Source: a virus
IMG/VR virus record: IMGVR_UViG_3300030106_005660
Location: 1-37,760 of that record
Strand: one strand, 5' to 3'
DNA length: 37,760 nt
Made by a program: the position numbers and the translations under genes. Position 1 is the stretch's first letter, and each line of letters begins with the position of its first letter. Under the pieces are notes generated by a model. That model was given only the letters and a program-made list of their open reading frames with translations, searched no databases and was not told the origin of the DNA. Of this stretch, positions 31,694 through 37,750 are shown one piece after another.

Positions 31694-32134
31694 TTATCTG
31701 TTTTTGTCTTTTATCATATCATCAATAGCTTTATTATAAACTTTATCAGTATATGACTTGTTGTTAAAAAAAATGTTTCGCTCTGAAGTTGGAATATCCT
31801 CCTCCCCTAATAAGATTCTGTATATACGGGATATAAGTTGACTGCATTTAAATGAGGTTTTGTATATACTATATTTAATTGTAGTTCGGTTTCTATGTCT
31901 CCAAACTTCGATCCAACCGTCTTTTCGAAGTCGCTCCCAGCGGTTTTTATCCCAACTGTAAGTATAAGAGCCATCTATAAAATTATTACGTGTAAATCGC
32001 GATTTGCAATCTAAATACACTAAAAGTTCTAAGTCAGCGTCTTTTAAGTCATAAGTTTTACAGGCCCATTTGCGAACAAGCCTGTAATATTTAAATAAAC
32101 CTATGTCTCTTAAATCTGACGCAGTAAGTCTCAT
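31694..32134 (-). CDS. Winged-helix (MarR-like) DNA-binding protein, 146 aa
   Basis: The pattern LTASDLRDIGLFKYYRLVRK, then ELLVYLDCKSRFTRNNFIDG, YSWDKNRWERLRKDGWIEVW and a basic wing RHRNRTTIKYSIYKTSFKCS looks like a MarR-type winged helix: helix, recognition helix with K/R, then a beta wing, followed by dimerisation helices. Such proteins in phages usually regulate transcription. It begins with a TAATG overlap with the groES stop, so its translation is tied to the chaperonin genes. Homology is judged by pattern only. Confidence 0.5.
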   Translation of the reverse strand: MRLTASDLRDIGLFKYYRLVRKWACKTYDLKDADLELLVYLDCKSRFTRNNFIDGSYTYSWDKNRWERLRKDGWIEVWRHRNRTTIKYSIYKTSFKCSQLISRIYRILLGEEDIPTSERNIFFNNKSYTDKVYNKAIDDMIKDKNR

Positions 32135-32388
32135 TAGTCTATAAGTACCACGTCTTTTACTGTAATTATTTGATAACTTTTATTATTTTTCTGCATAGTA
32201 TTACCAGCGTGTTTATCATAATATATAATGTCATTATTTTTTACGCCTTCTACTAAATTACCAACAGATATAGCTTTTCCTTTATCGTATCTATTATCTG
32301 TTAAATTATCAGTAAGTTCTAAACCACCAACTTTTGTTGGTTCTTGTTTTATTTTGTCTACTACTATGTAAAAATTAACTGCTTGCAT
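32134..32388 (-). CDS. groES: GroES-type co-chaperonin, 84 aa
   Basis: Small Cpn10 barrel that caps the GroEL ring. Visible features are the short mobile loop at QEPTKVGGLELTDNLTDN (here LEL in place of the usual IVL tip), SVGNLVEGVKNNDIIYYDKH (G-D/N-D-I-V-x-F-like strand) and the final QIITVKDVVLID strand that replaces E. coli SESDILAIVE. It is slightly short of the 95-97 aa of bacterial GroES, with a reduced roof hairpin, as in phage versions such as T4 gp31-type caps. The frame can begin at TTG 32394, but ATG 32388 is preferred; it overlaps groEL by 14 nt. Confidence 0.8.
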   Translation of the reverse strand: MQAVNFYIVVDKIKQEPTKVGGLELTDNLTDNRYDKGKAISVGNLVEGVKNNDIIYYDKHAGNTMQKNNKSYQIITVKDVVLID

Positions 32389-33943
32389 TTTCAACTCTTA
32401 TATTAGAAATTACACAATCTGCAGAAATAATAGTAGAAACAACACTAACTGCATTTTTTAGCGCCGTTTTTGTGACCAAAACCGGATCTACGATACCAGC
32501 TTCAATCATATCAGTTTTTTCACCATTTATAACGTTAACACCGACATTAGGTGCCACACATCCGCAATCTTCCATGCCAGCATTGTCTAAAATTGTAAAA
32601 TATGGTGATTTAATAGCGTTTAATAATATTTGTTCACCATTATTAGCGGCTTTTATAGTTTCCGATGCGTTTTTAAGTACAACTCCACCGCCAGCAACAA
32701 TACCTTCTTGCAAAGCAGCTTTAACTGCGTAAATAGAATCTTCAACTCTATCCTTTTTTTCTTTTAATTCTATTTTAGAGTTACCACCAACTCTAATAAT
32801 GCCGACAGAGCCTGATAAAATTGCTAATCTGTCTTTTAAACGTTTCTTAATATAAGAATTTTTTTCGTTATTTATCTTTTTATTGATGTCTTTGATCCTT
32901 TCTTGCACTTCTTCGTTTAAAACGCCAGTTGTAAGGACTGTAGTTCTGTTATCAGTTACAGATTTTACTACTTCACCCAAACAATCTGGCCGGATTAATT
33001 CTAAATCATCTCCGAGCTCTTCATCAATTACCTTCGCACCGGTTAAAAGCGCTAAATCTTCAATAGAATCACGTTTTGTAGGGCCAAAACCAGGTGAATC
33101 TATGATATTTACCTTAATATTACCCTTAACTTTGTTCATCAAGAGCGCCGATTTTACCTGTTGGCTAACTTGAGCAACAATAAGTAGTGATCTATTCTGT
33201 TTTATAACATGTTCTAGTACTGCTTGTATCTTCCTAATGTTAGGAATTTCAGAGGCAACGCACAAAATGTATGGATTTTCCATAACTACTTGCTGTCTAT
33301 CTTTATCTGTTACCCAATGTGGTGATGTTAAACCACATTTTAGCTGTACTCCATCAACTATTTCTGAATATGTATCAGCAGTTTCACTTTCTTCCATCAA
33401 AACTACACCATCTTTACCTACTTTTTCATAAGCATCGGCTATAATATCACCTAAATTAGTGTCGTTGTTGCAACTTATCGCAGAAACGTGCTTAAGAGTA
33501 GCACCAGATACTGCTTTGGCGTGTTTAGAAAGGTATTTATTAACCTTTTCACTTGCTGATTGTATTCCATTTTTAATATTTCTTACTGATTCACCTAAAT
33601 ATTGTGGATCGTTAACTTCTTTTATTAGTGATTCAGCAAGGACGATAGCTGTTGTAGTACCGTCACCTGCTTCTTTCACTGTATTTTTCGATGCTTCTTT
33701 AATAAGTGTAGCTCCTATATTCTCTACAGGATCTCTTAATATAACTGATTCAGCTACAGTAACACCATCTTTTGTAATTACTGGTCTTCCCATCTCATCT
33801 TCATATATTACACACTTACCTGATGCGCCGAGGGTAGATTTTACCGCTTTCGCTAGTTTTTCTACACCATCAATAACTTTAGTTTTAGCATTATCGCCAA
33901 AATTTAAGTCTTTGACGATCTGACTAGGTTGAGTAAATTCCAT
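32375..33943 (-). CDS. groEL: GroEL-type chaperonin, 522 aa
   Basis: A full-length group I chaperonin that refolds proteins inside an ATP-driven ring. The nucleotide-binding motif EAGDGTTTAIVLAESL lies at 91-106, with the GDGTTT signature; the catalytic Asp of the RVEDSIYAVKAALQEGIVAG segment and the GGG loop after it are present; STLGASGKCVIYEDE and ITKDGVTVAESV near the start match the equatorial domain. It is about 26 residues shorter than E. coli GroEL, mostly through lack of the GGM tail. It heads the chaperonin pair and follows a small gene by 21 nt. Phage GroELs are known but uncommon, which points to a folding demand the host chaperonin does not meet. Confidence 0.9.
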   Translation of the reverse strand: MEFTQPSQIVKDLNFGDNAKTKVIDGVEKLAKAVKSTLGASGKCVIYEDEMGRPVITKDGVTVAESVILRDPVENIGATLIKEASKNTVKEAGDGTTTAIVLAESLIKEVNDPQYLGESVRNIKNGIQSASEKVNKYLSKHAKAVSGATLKHVSAISCNNDTNLGDIIADAYEKVGKDGVVLMEESETADTYSEIVDGVQLKCGLTSPHWVTDKDRQQVVMENPYILCVASEIPNIRKIQAVLEHVIKQNRSLLIVAQVSQQVKSALLMNKVKGNIKVNIIDSPGFGPTKRDSIEDLALLTGAKVIDEELGDDLELIRPDCLGEVVKSVTDNRTTVLTTGVLNEEVQERIKDINKKINNEKNSYIKKRLKDRLAILSGSVGIIRVGGNSKIELKEKKDRVEDSIYAVKAALQEGIVAGGGVVLKNASETIKAANNGEQILLNAIKSPYFTILDNAGMEDCGCVAPNVGVNVINGEKTDMIEAGIVDPVLVTKTALKNAVSVVSTIISADCVISNIRVENASS

Positions 33944-33964
33944 TTGATTAAATTAATTTAGTTA

Positions 33965-34258
33965 TTATTTAAATGTTTTAACAACTTTAGGTCCTTTAAC
34001 AAAATCTATCTTTTTAGTATAATGATCTATACTACCATCGATAGCTGCTTCAGCACTTTCTATTGTTTCACGTCTTGTAACGTCGTACCATTTATCGTTT
34101 GTTTCGATGTCTTGGTATTCGGTTTGATAGTAACCATTTGGTAACTGAACTATTCGCCAGTTTTTCTTATCTGCAAGGTGTTTCCACGCTGCAATGGTTT
34201 CTTCGGATTGTTGTGGTTGACTAGACCACGAGTTAGTCTTGTAATAAAAATACGTCAT
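33965..34258 (-). CDS. Small protein of unknown function, 97 aa
   Basis: Compact alpha/beta pattern: YFYYKTNSWSSQPQQSEETI, AWKHLADKKNWRIVQLPNGY, YQTEYQDIETNDKWYDVTRR and an alpha-helical REtIESAEAAIDGSIDHY. No catalytic or binding motif. The order aromatic-rich strands, then charged helix, is common in small phage proteins of the late operon; function unknown. It begins 25 nt after the basic 74-aa gene. Confidence 0.55.
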   Translation of the reverse strand: MTYFYYKTNSWSSQPQQSEETIAAWKHLADKKNWRIVQLPNGYYQTEYQDIETNDKWYDVTRRETIESAEAAIDGSIDHYTKKIDFVKGPKVVKTFK

Positions 34259-34283
34259 AATTATTGGTTTTGGTTATTAATAG

Positions 34284-34508
34284 TTATCCAACTTCACCTC
34301 TTGAGTGAGTTGCACGGTTATAAGCAATAGATGTTCTACGAACTTGTCCACTTGGTGTATGGTGTAGATCAGAGTCACCTCTTTGACCTATCCTTTGGTT
34401 TTCAGCTTTCTTCCTACGTCTTGCAGGCGTCATAGCTGCTGCTTTATCCCTAGCTCTTTTTCTTCTTAATGCTGCGGGACTAAGCCCTTGTGAATTTGCT
34501 ACTGCCAT
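34284..34508 (-). CDS. Small basic protein, first gene of the late leftward operon, 74 aa
   Basis: Highly basic (18 Arg/Lys in the first 45 residues: PAALRRKRARDKAAAMTPAR, RRKKAENQR), then a loop DSDLHHTPSGQVRRTSIAYN that carries a His-His pair as in small HNH-like or zinc-less nucleic-acid-binding proteins. It is more G/C rich than its neighbours, as seen for small phage DNA-binding proteins. First gene after the divergent control region, so probably made early in the late programme. DNA or RNA binding is inferred from charge only. Confidence 0.5.
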   Translation of the reverse strand: MAVANSQGLSPAALRRKRARDKAAAMTPARRRKKAENQRIGQRGDSDLHHTPSGQVRRTSIAYNRATHSRGEVG

Positions 34509-34542
34509 AAAAAGATAATTACACGAAATAGTAAATATTTAA

Positions 34543-34555
34543 AAGTGTGACACTT
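34543..34555. promoter_or_regulatory. Interrupted palindrome, candidate operator
   Basis: AAGTGT-G-ACACTT is a 6+1+6 perfect inverted repeat about 35 bp upstream of the first leftward gene. A partial copy of one half (TGTCACT) occurs at 34584-34592. Such symmetry suits a dimeric repressor or activator. Confidence 0.4.
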
Positions 34556-34623
34556 GCCTATTACTAGATATATCTATATAGCTAATGTCACTAAAAAAAA
34601 GTTATAAGATATTTTGAGGTATA

Positions 34624-34638
34624 GGGTAGCCCCTACCC
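34624..34638. other. Short hairpin GGGTAG-CCC-CTACCC
   Basis: Perfect 6-bp stem with a CCC loop in the control region, on the border of the C-rich stretch. A near-relative string GGGTAGCCCTA occurs in the zinc-finger gene around 37017-37027. Function unknown; could be part of an origin or a packaging/control site. Confidence 0.35.
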
Positions 34639-34902
34639 CTCCACCATCATACACATATATGAAAGTCTATTATATAAGCCCAGCCCCGCCATCCTATATA
34701 TTTTGCCGCCATATAGCCAGCATAACACAACATGTATAGCATCTATTATATATTACTCACTATGTATTTACCTATATTATTTAGGTATTGCTCAGCCAGC
34801 CCATGCCTCAACGTGTATAGCACTCGCCGCCCCAGCCCACCTATACTATCCAGCTCATCACGTACTACCATTGTATGTCTATATATTTATTTATACATAG
34901 TT

Positions 34903-34925
34903 AATACGAGTCAAGTTGGATAATA
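34903..34925 (+). promoter_or_regulatory. Early motif copy 1: AATACG-N8-TGGATAATA
   Basis: Exact two-part motif with spacer AGTCAAGT, 10 bp before a start codon at 34936. With its leading T this copy reads TAATACGAGTCA, close to the start of the T7 promoter TAATACGACTCACTATAGG. Confidence 0.6.
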
Positions 34926-34935
34926 TATATGTAAT

Positions 34936-35055
34936 ATGAAAGTAACTAATTTAAATAAAGAGAGAGAGTGTGGTATACTAGAACTACTAAATTTACTACT
35001 AAACAAACTATCTACCTTTATACAATGTAAATACGTATCATATTGGATAATATAA
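34936..35055 (+). CDS. Small early peptide, 39 aa
   Basis: Reading frame found by hand: KVTNLNKERECGILELLNLL, then LNKLSTFIQCKYVSYWII. It begins 10 bp after motif copy 1 and its stop lies within motif copy 2, so the second control element is embedded in its 3' end. Leu- and charge-rich, likely helical. No family; moderate confidence that it is translated. Confidence 0.45.
   Translation: MKVTNLNKERECGILELLNLLLNKLSTFIQCKYVSYWII
35030..35052 (+). promoter_or_regulatory. Early motif copy 2: AATACG-N8-TGGATAATA
   Basis: Spacer TATCATAT. It is read in a different codon phase than the other copies, which shows conservation at DNA level rather than protein level. ATG of the next gene is at 35087, giving a leader of about 40 nt. 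Confidence 0.6.
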
Positions 35056-35086
35056 ATGTAACACTTAATTAATAAAATTTAAAACT

Positions 35087-35314
35087 ATGAGTAATTTAAT
35101 TTCAAAAAGATTTGTCGTTAGACAATCACTAGTCGGTAAAAATGTAACTATCGAATTTACAAACAAAAAAGGTGACAAAATCACTTACAATCATGACAAA
35201 GTATTTTCTATCATGAAAGATTCACTTACTAAACTACCTTGCTGGTTAAAGTACAAATCTTACACTGCTACTAATAATATTCCATTAGTACTTAGAAATA
35301 AAGAGTTAGTATAA
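35087..35314 (+). CDS. Small basic early protein, 75 aa
   Basis: A basic mixed alpha/beta protein (SKRFVVRQSLVGKNVTIEFT, NKKGDKITYNHDKVFSIMKD, CWLKYKSYTATNNIPLVLRN). No named family. It is the best-supported small gene at the start of the rightward module and follows motif copy 2. Early phage proteins of this size often bind and redirect host enzymes; that is only context. Confidence 0.6.
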   Translation: MSNLISKRFVVRQSLVGKNVTIEFTNKKGDKITYNHDKVFSIMKDSLTKLPCWLKYKSYTATNNIPLVLRNKELV

Positions 35315-35373
35315 TCTAGCTTTTTATTTCACTCGGCGTTCAAAGTTCTCTCGAGTATAAATACAGTTGAATA

Positions 35374-35416
35374 ACTAGTCTTGGAGCAGAGGTGTGTTTC
35401 GATTACACACACTAGT
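35374..35416 (+). other. tRNA acceptor/T-arm-like hairpin
   Basis: ACTAGT at 35374-35379 pairs with ACTAGT at 35411-35416, and GTGTGT (35392-35397) with ACACAC (35405-35410), closing a 7-nt loop TTCGATT that fits the tRNA T-loop pattern TTCRANY. The 3' strands run on without break, giving a 12-bp stack like a tRNA acceptor plus T arm; 12 nt (35380-35391) replace D and anticodon arms. No CCA follows and no complete tRNA can be drawn. Confidence 0.45.
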
Positions 35417-35439
35417 ACTAACACTTTAAATATATAACT

Positions 35440-35625
35440 ATGATTAAATTTCATTTTAACAAAGCGTATAAATACGTAACAAATACTCACCCACTACATA
35501 TCTTTTTTGATACTATTGCAGTAGGTTTAGGAACATTAGCGTTCACTGGTATCGGTTTCATGATATTCATGATACTAACAGGCGGAGCAACTAATGCAGA
35601 TTTTAACTGTGGAATTTGCTACTAA
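35440..35625 (+). CDS. Small membrane protein, 61 aa
   Basis: One membrane span is obvious (residues about 29-50: GLGTLAFTGIGFMIFMIL), flanked by a basic, aromatic N-terminus (KFHFNKAYKYVTNTHPLHIF) and a short tail with two Cys (FNCGICY). Such single-span peptides in the early module may modify host membrane or block superinfection. It follows a 125-bp non-coding leader that contains the tRNA-like hairpin, and its stop overlaps the next start (TAATG). Confidence 0.6.
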   Translation: MIKFHFNKAYKYVTNTHPLHIFFDTIAVGLGTLAFTGIGFMIFMILTGGATNADFNCGICY

Positions 35626-35720
35626 TGAAAGAGTTAATTAAAATAGTCGTAGAATTTATGTTCGTAGCGTTCATATTCTACGCACTTTATGTTTCACTAT
35701 GGATATTTTGTCCATGCTAA
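35625..35720 (+). CDS. Membrane micropeptide, 31 aa
   Basis: Found by hand: KELIKIVVEFMFVAFIFYAL then YVSLWIFCPC. It is almost wholly one hydrophobic span with two C-terminal Cys and starts in a TAATG overlap with the preceding membrane-protein gene, so the two are probably translated together and may interact. Confidence 0.5.
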   Translation: MKELIKIVVEFMFVAFIFYALYVSLWIFCPC

Positions 35721-35730
35721 ATTAAGAATT

Positions 35731-35850
35731 ATGGCACACATTAATACATATAAATTAAAAGTAGGTTTCAGATTATACTCTAAACACTACAATCTATTAA
35801 CAGCTGAGCAAAAAGCTCACGTAAATAAAATAGTTTATGAGCAATACTAG
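35731..35850 (+). CDS. Small early protein, 39 aa
   Basis: Found by hand: AHINTYKLKVGFRLYSKHYN, LLTAEQKAHVNKIVYEQY. Basic N-terminal strand-like part and a helical end. Its stop overlaps the start of the next gene by 14 nt. No family recognised. Confidence 0.5.
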   Translation: MAHINTYKLKVGFRLYSKHYNLLTAEQKAHVNKIVYEQY

Positions 35851-35980
35851 AAAATATACACACGAAAAAGTGTGGTCATTTGCAGACGAGCACGTAATTG
35901 ATGGTATGATTTACTCTAACGAGTTAGGTAAATATGTAACTATTGAAGAATATACTGATGTTTACTATGGCACGCTCTAG
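35837..35980 (+). CDS. Small early protein, 47 aa
   Basis: Found by hand: SNTRKYTHEKVWSFADEHVI, then DGMIYSNELGKYVTIEEYTD. It starts 14 nt before the stop of the previous gene. The first ten residues (NTRKYTHEKVW) are mirrored by the next protein (RSRKFTHKTVL), pointing to a local duplication. Confidence 0.5.
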   Translation: MSNTRKYTHEKVWSFADEHVIDGMIYSNELGKYVTIEEYTDVYYGTL

Positions 35981-36101
35981 AAAATTTACACATAAAACTG
36001 TACTAAAACTCACTAGACAACAAATAATGTTGATAGAAGATGAGTGGTGGGATAGATATAATAAAAGAACATACAATCTTAATACGAAAATAGATGGATA
36101 A
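35967..36101 (+). CDS. Small early protein, 44 aa
   Basis: Found by hand: ARSRKFTHKTVLKLTRQQIM, then LIEDEWWDRYNKRTYNLNTK. Basic start, then helical. Also starts 14 nt before the preceding stop, repeating the geometry of its neighbour. Its last codons and stop form motif copy 3. Confidence 0.5.
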   Translation: MARSRKFTHKTVLKLTRQQIMLIEDEWWDRYNKRTYNLNTKIDG

Positions 36102-36103
36102 TA
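36081..36103 (+). promoter_or_regulatory. Early motif copy 3: AATACG-N8-TGGATAATA
   Basis: Spacer AAAATAGA. The next ATG is at 36109, only 14 bp after the start of TGGATAATA, so a transcript starting near the motif would be nearly leaderless. Confidence 0.6.
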
Positions 36104-36108
36104 AAAAT

Positions 36109-36252
36109 ATGAAGACGTTAAAATTTATAAACTACAATGTACACGGTGTGCCTACTCACGTGTTAGTTGATGGTGTTCTGCATGAAAGAATACCTTATGC
36201 AAAAGAGTGGCGAAAATATATAACTATAAACGGAATTAGCTATGTCGAATAA
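36109..36252 (+). CDS. Small early protein, 47 aa
   Basis: Found by hand: KTLKFINYNVHGVPTHVLVD, GVLHERIPYAKEWRKYITIN, then GISYVE. A beta-rich, HxVxxD-like fold candidate. It follows motif copy 3 and its stop overlaps the next start by 11 nt. Function unknown. Confidence 0.5.
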   Translation: MKTLKFINYNVHGVPTHVLVDGVLHERIPYAKEWRKYITINGISYVE

Positions 36253-36490
36253 ACGAGTATACTTTGATGATTTAACACTTGAAGAAATGTTCAAGTATCA
36301 CGACCACACTTATATGATGAGTGATGACGGTAGATACTATGAAAAAGGCAGACGCGAGCAAGATATACTAGAAGAAAAAGTTGAATCACAAGGTGGTTGG
36401 ACTAAAGAACTAGTAGATTTGTATAACAAATATGCACCCGAAGGTATGTTTCAAAAAGACTGGGAGTGGATGCAAAAATATAATAAATAA
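36242..36490 (+). CDS. Small acidic early protein, 82 aa
   Basis: Aromatic and acidic (VYFDDLTLEEMFKYHDHTYM, GRREQDILEEKVESQGGWTK, KDWEWMQKYNK). Likely helical with exposed charge, as in host-enzyme inhibitors made early by phages, but no family is recognised. ATG overlaps the preceding stop by 11 nt. Confidence 0.6.
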   Translation: MSNKRVYFDDLTLEEMFKYHDHTYMMSDDGRYYEKGRREQDILEEKVESQGGWTKELVDLYNKYAPEGMFQKDWEWMQKYNK

Positions 36491-36495
36491 TAACT

Positions 36496-36966
36496 ATGGG
36501 AAATTTACAACACTTAACGTGGAAACAAGAGCAGCAAATGTTAGAAGACGCATTTGTAAGACAATTGCTCATTAAATATAATATTAAAGACGTAACTACA
36601 CAAAGACAAGCCAAAAATGGTACAAGAGAATTTGAGTTTCCTGTATCTACTTATAATAATACTAATGAATTTTATAAGAAATGGTTAAAATCTCAAGGTA
36701 GATCACTAAAAGATACACCAAGATTAAGAATAGCTTGTTTTAAATCAGGTTATGTAAGAAAACAAAATGGTACTTATTCACCATATCAGTTAAATAAAAC
36801 TTATAATCAAAACAGAAGACACACTTATTTAACAAAAGATGGATTAGTAACTACAGAATATATAGGCAAAGCAAGAGCTTTAATATACACTCAGCTTGCT
36901 AGATTAAACTATATGTTAGAATACTATTTAAGAAATTACAATATAAATACGAATAAAGCTGGATAA
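36496..36966 (+). CDS. Early protein of unknown function, 156 aa
   Basis: Largest gene of the rightward module: helical start (QEQQMLEDAFVRQLLIKYNI), then a basic middle (KWLKSQGRSLKDTPRLRIAC, RKQNGTYSPYQLNKTYNQNR) and a helical end (RALIYTQLARLNYMLEYYLR). The basic middle could bind nucleic acid. Its last codons and stop form motif copy 4. No family recognised. Confidence 0.6.
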   Translation: MGNLQHLTWKQEQQMLEDAFVRQLLIKYNIKDVTTQRQAKNGTREFEFPVSTYNNTNEFYKKWLKSQGRSLKDTPRLRIACFKSGYVRKQNGTYSPYQLNKTYNQNRRHTYLTKDGLVTTEYIGKARALIYTQLARLNYMLEYYLRNYNINTNKAG

Positions 36967-36968
36967 TA
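36946..36968 (+). promoter_or_regulatory. Early motif copy 4: AATACG-N8-TGGATAATA
   Basis: Spacer AATAAAGC, overlapping the end of the 156-aa gene; the zinc-finger gene starts 14 bp after TGGATAATA begins, the same distance as at copy 3. Confidence 0.6.
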
Positions 36969-36973
36969 TATAT

Positions 36974-37189
36974 ATGAGATGTAAATGTAATCCAAAAAAT
37001 ATAATACCTCCGCAGCGGGTAGCCCTAGGGTATACCACTTGCGTCGAGTGTTCAACCACTGAACCATATGGTTGTGTACAAATCACATACCATAAAACCG
37101 GCAACACTATACAGATTATGCCTAAAGCTCAGGCGAAACGTATACGTAAGCTATCCGCTAGACGAGGTTATGGCACATGTTTAAGATAA
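36974..37189 (+). CDS. DksA/TraR-like zinc-finger protein, 71 aa
   Basis: Cys at 3, 5, 23, 26 and 34 with the sequence CNPKNIIPPQRVALGYTTCV-E-C, the I-P-P/E-x-R-...-T-x-C-x-x-C form of DksA/TraR zinc fingers, followed by STTEPYGCVQITYHKTGN and a basic end. Full DksA has a long coiled coil ahead of the finger; here only the finger part remains, as in small phage proteins of this group that bind RNA polymerase. The gene is clearly more G/C-rich than its neighbours. Host RNA-polymerase control is inferred from the family. Confidence 0.65.
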   Translation: MRCKCNPKNIIPPQRVALGYTTCVECSTTEPYGCVQITYHKTGNTIQIMPKAQAKRIRKLSARRGYGTCLR

Positions 37190-37193
37190 TACT

Positions 37194-37412
37194 ATGGCAG
37201 TAATAAAACAAATACATATAGTTGCTAAAGAAATAGCAGAAGATATAACAAAAGAAATTAATAAGCAATGCGATTGGCAAGTAGATCAGTTTCTACCCCC
37301 TAACAGTGAGGGCAAAATAATCGACGACACTCATAGTTATATGGCTAGAACTGTCGCTCGCCATATCGCAAATGCTTTTGATGTTAACACTAATAAATAT
37401 TACGATGAGTGA
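37194..37412 (+). CDS. Small early protein, 72 aa
   Basis: Helical start (IKQIHIVAKEIAEDITKEIN), then a polar loop with QFLPPNSEGKIIDDTHSYMA and RHIANAFDVNTNKYYDE. Reads like a small helical host-takeover protein; no family. Starts 4 nt after the zinc-finger gene stop and overlaps the next gene by 8 nt. Confidence 0.55.
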   Translation: MAVIKQIHIVAKEIAEDITKEINKQCDWQVDQFLPPNSEGKIIDDTHSYMARTVARHIANAFDVNTNKYYDE

Positions 37413-37647
37413 TTCAGTAAAAGCATGGTCAGACATGCAAGACGAAGAAAAATTAAAAGCAATAGAAAACTCTGATGCAAGAAAATACTTGTGGGTACTA
37501 GACTTTGAATTAGGTAGAGTATTCATGTACAATATCAGAAGAGCAGATCTACAACATGAAGATTATGAAGACTTAATGACCTTAAAAGGACATAAGCCTA
37601 CTAACTGTGAGTGGATGGTGTGTAAGTCTGATAAAATATACAATTAG
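37405..37647 (+). CDS. Small early protein, 80 aa
   Basis: ATG at 37405 overlaps the previous stop by 8 nt and opens SDSVKAWSDMQDEEKLKAIE; the longer frame from 37372 would overlap far more and is rejected. The middle (YLWVLDFELGRVFMYNIRRA) is hydrophobic and strand-like, the end (EDLMTLKGHKPTNCEWMVCK) polar with two Cys. No family recognised. Confidence 0.55.
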   Translation: MSDSVKAWSDMQDEEKLKAIENSDARKYLWVLDFELGRVFMYNIRRADLQHEDYEDLMTLKGHKPTNCEWMVCKSDKIYN

Positions 37648-37750
37648 GTGGCGGCATACTGGTCACGTTAGAAAATTATGTAAGCGATTACCGGAGTATT
37701 AACTCGATCGTGGTGCGTTACATAAAATTCAAAACAGAAAGAGCGGATAA

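Larger units (their letters stand above)
34509..34902. other. Divergent intergenic control region, about 390 bp
   Basis: Between the leftward and rightward gene arrays, this stretch has no convincing gene. It holds an interrupted palindrome AAGTGT-G-ACACTT (34543-34555), a perfect 12-bp palindrome TAGATATATCTA (34565-34576), a hairpin GGGTAG-CCC-CTACCC (34624-34638) and, from about 34640 to 34865, an unusually C-rich and G-poor plus strand with repeats of CCGCC, CAGCCC and TGTATAGCA. Divergent promoters, operators and possibly an origin are plausible. Confidence 0.55.

Noticed and set aside
32472-33923. Several plus-strand frames opposite groEL
   Set aside because: Antisense shadows of a strongly conserved gene.
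34276-34284. Minus-strand TTGGATAAC as a fifth copy of the early motif
   Set aside because: AATACG is absent at the required distance and the string is the end of a coding frame.
34703-34923. Two overlapping plus-strand frames in the control region
   Set aside because: Composition (Tyr, Cys, Pro, His-rich without pattern) reflects the C-rich non-coding DNA. One ends in the early motif, but the motif is also read in another phase elsewhere, so this is not evidence for a gene.
35315-35439. A complete tRNA gene
   Set aside because: Only an acceptor/T-arm-like helix can be drawn; no D arm, anticodon arm or CCA, and the 5' partner sits too close.
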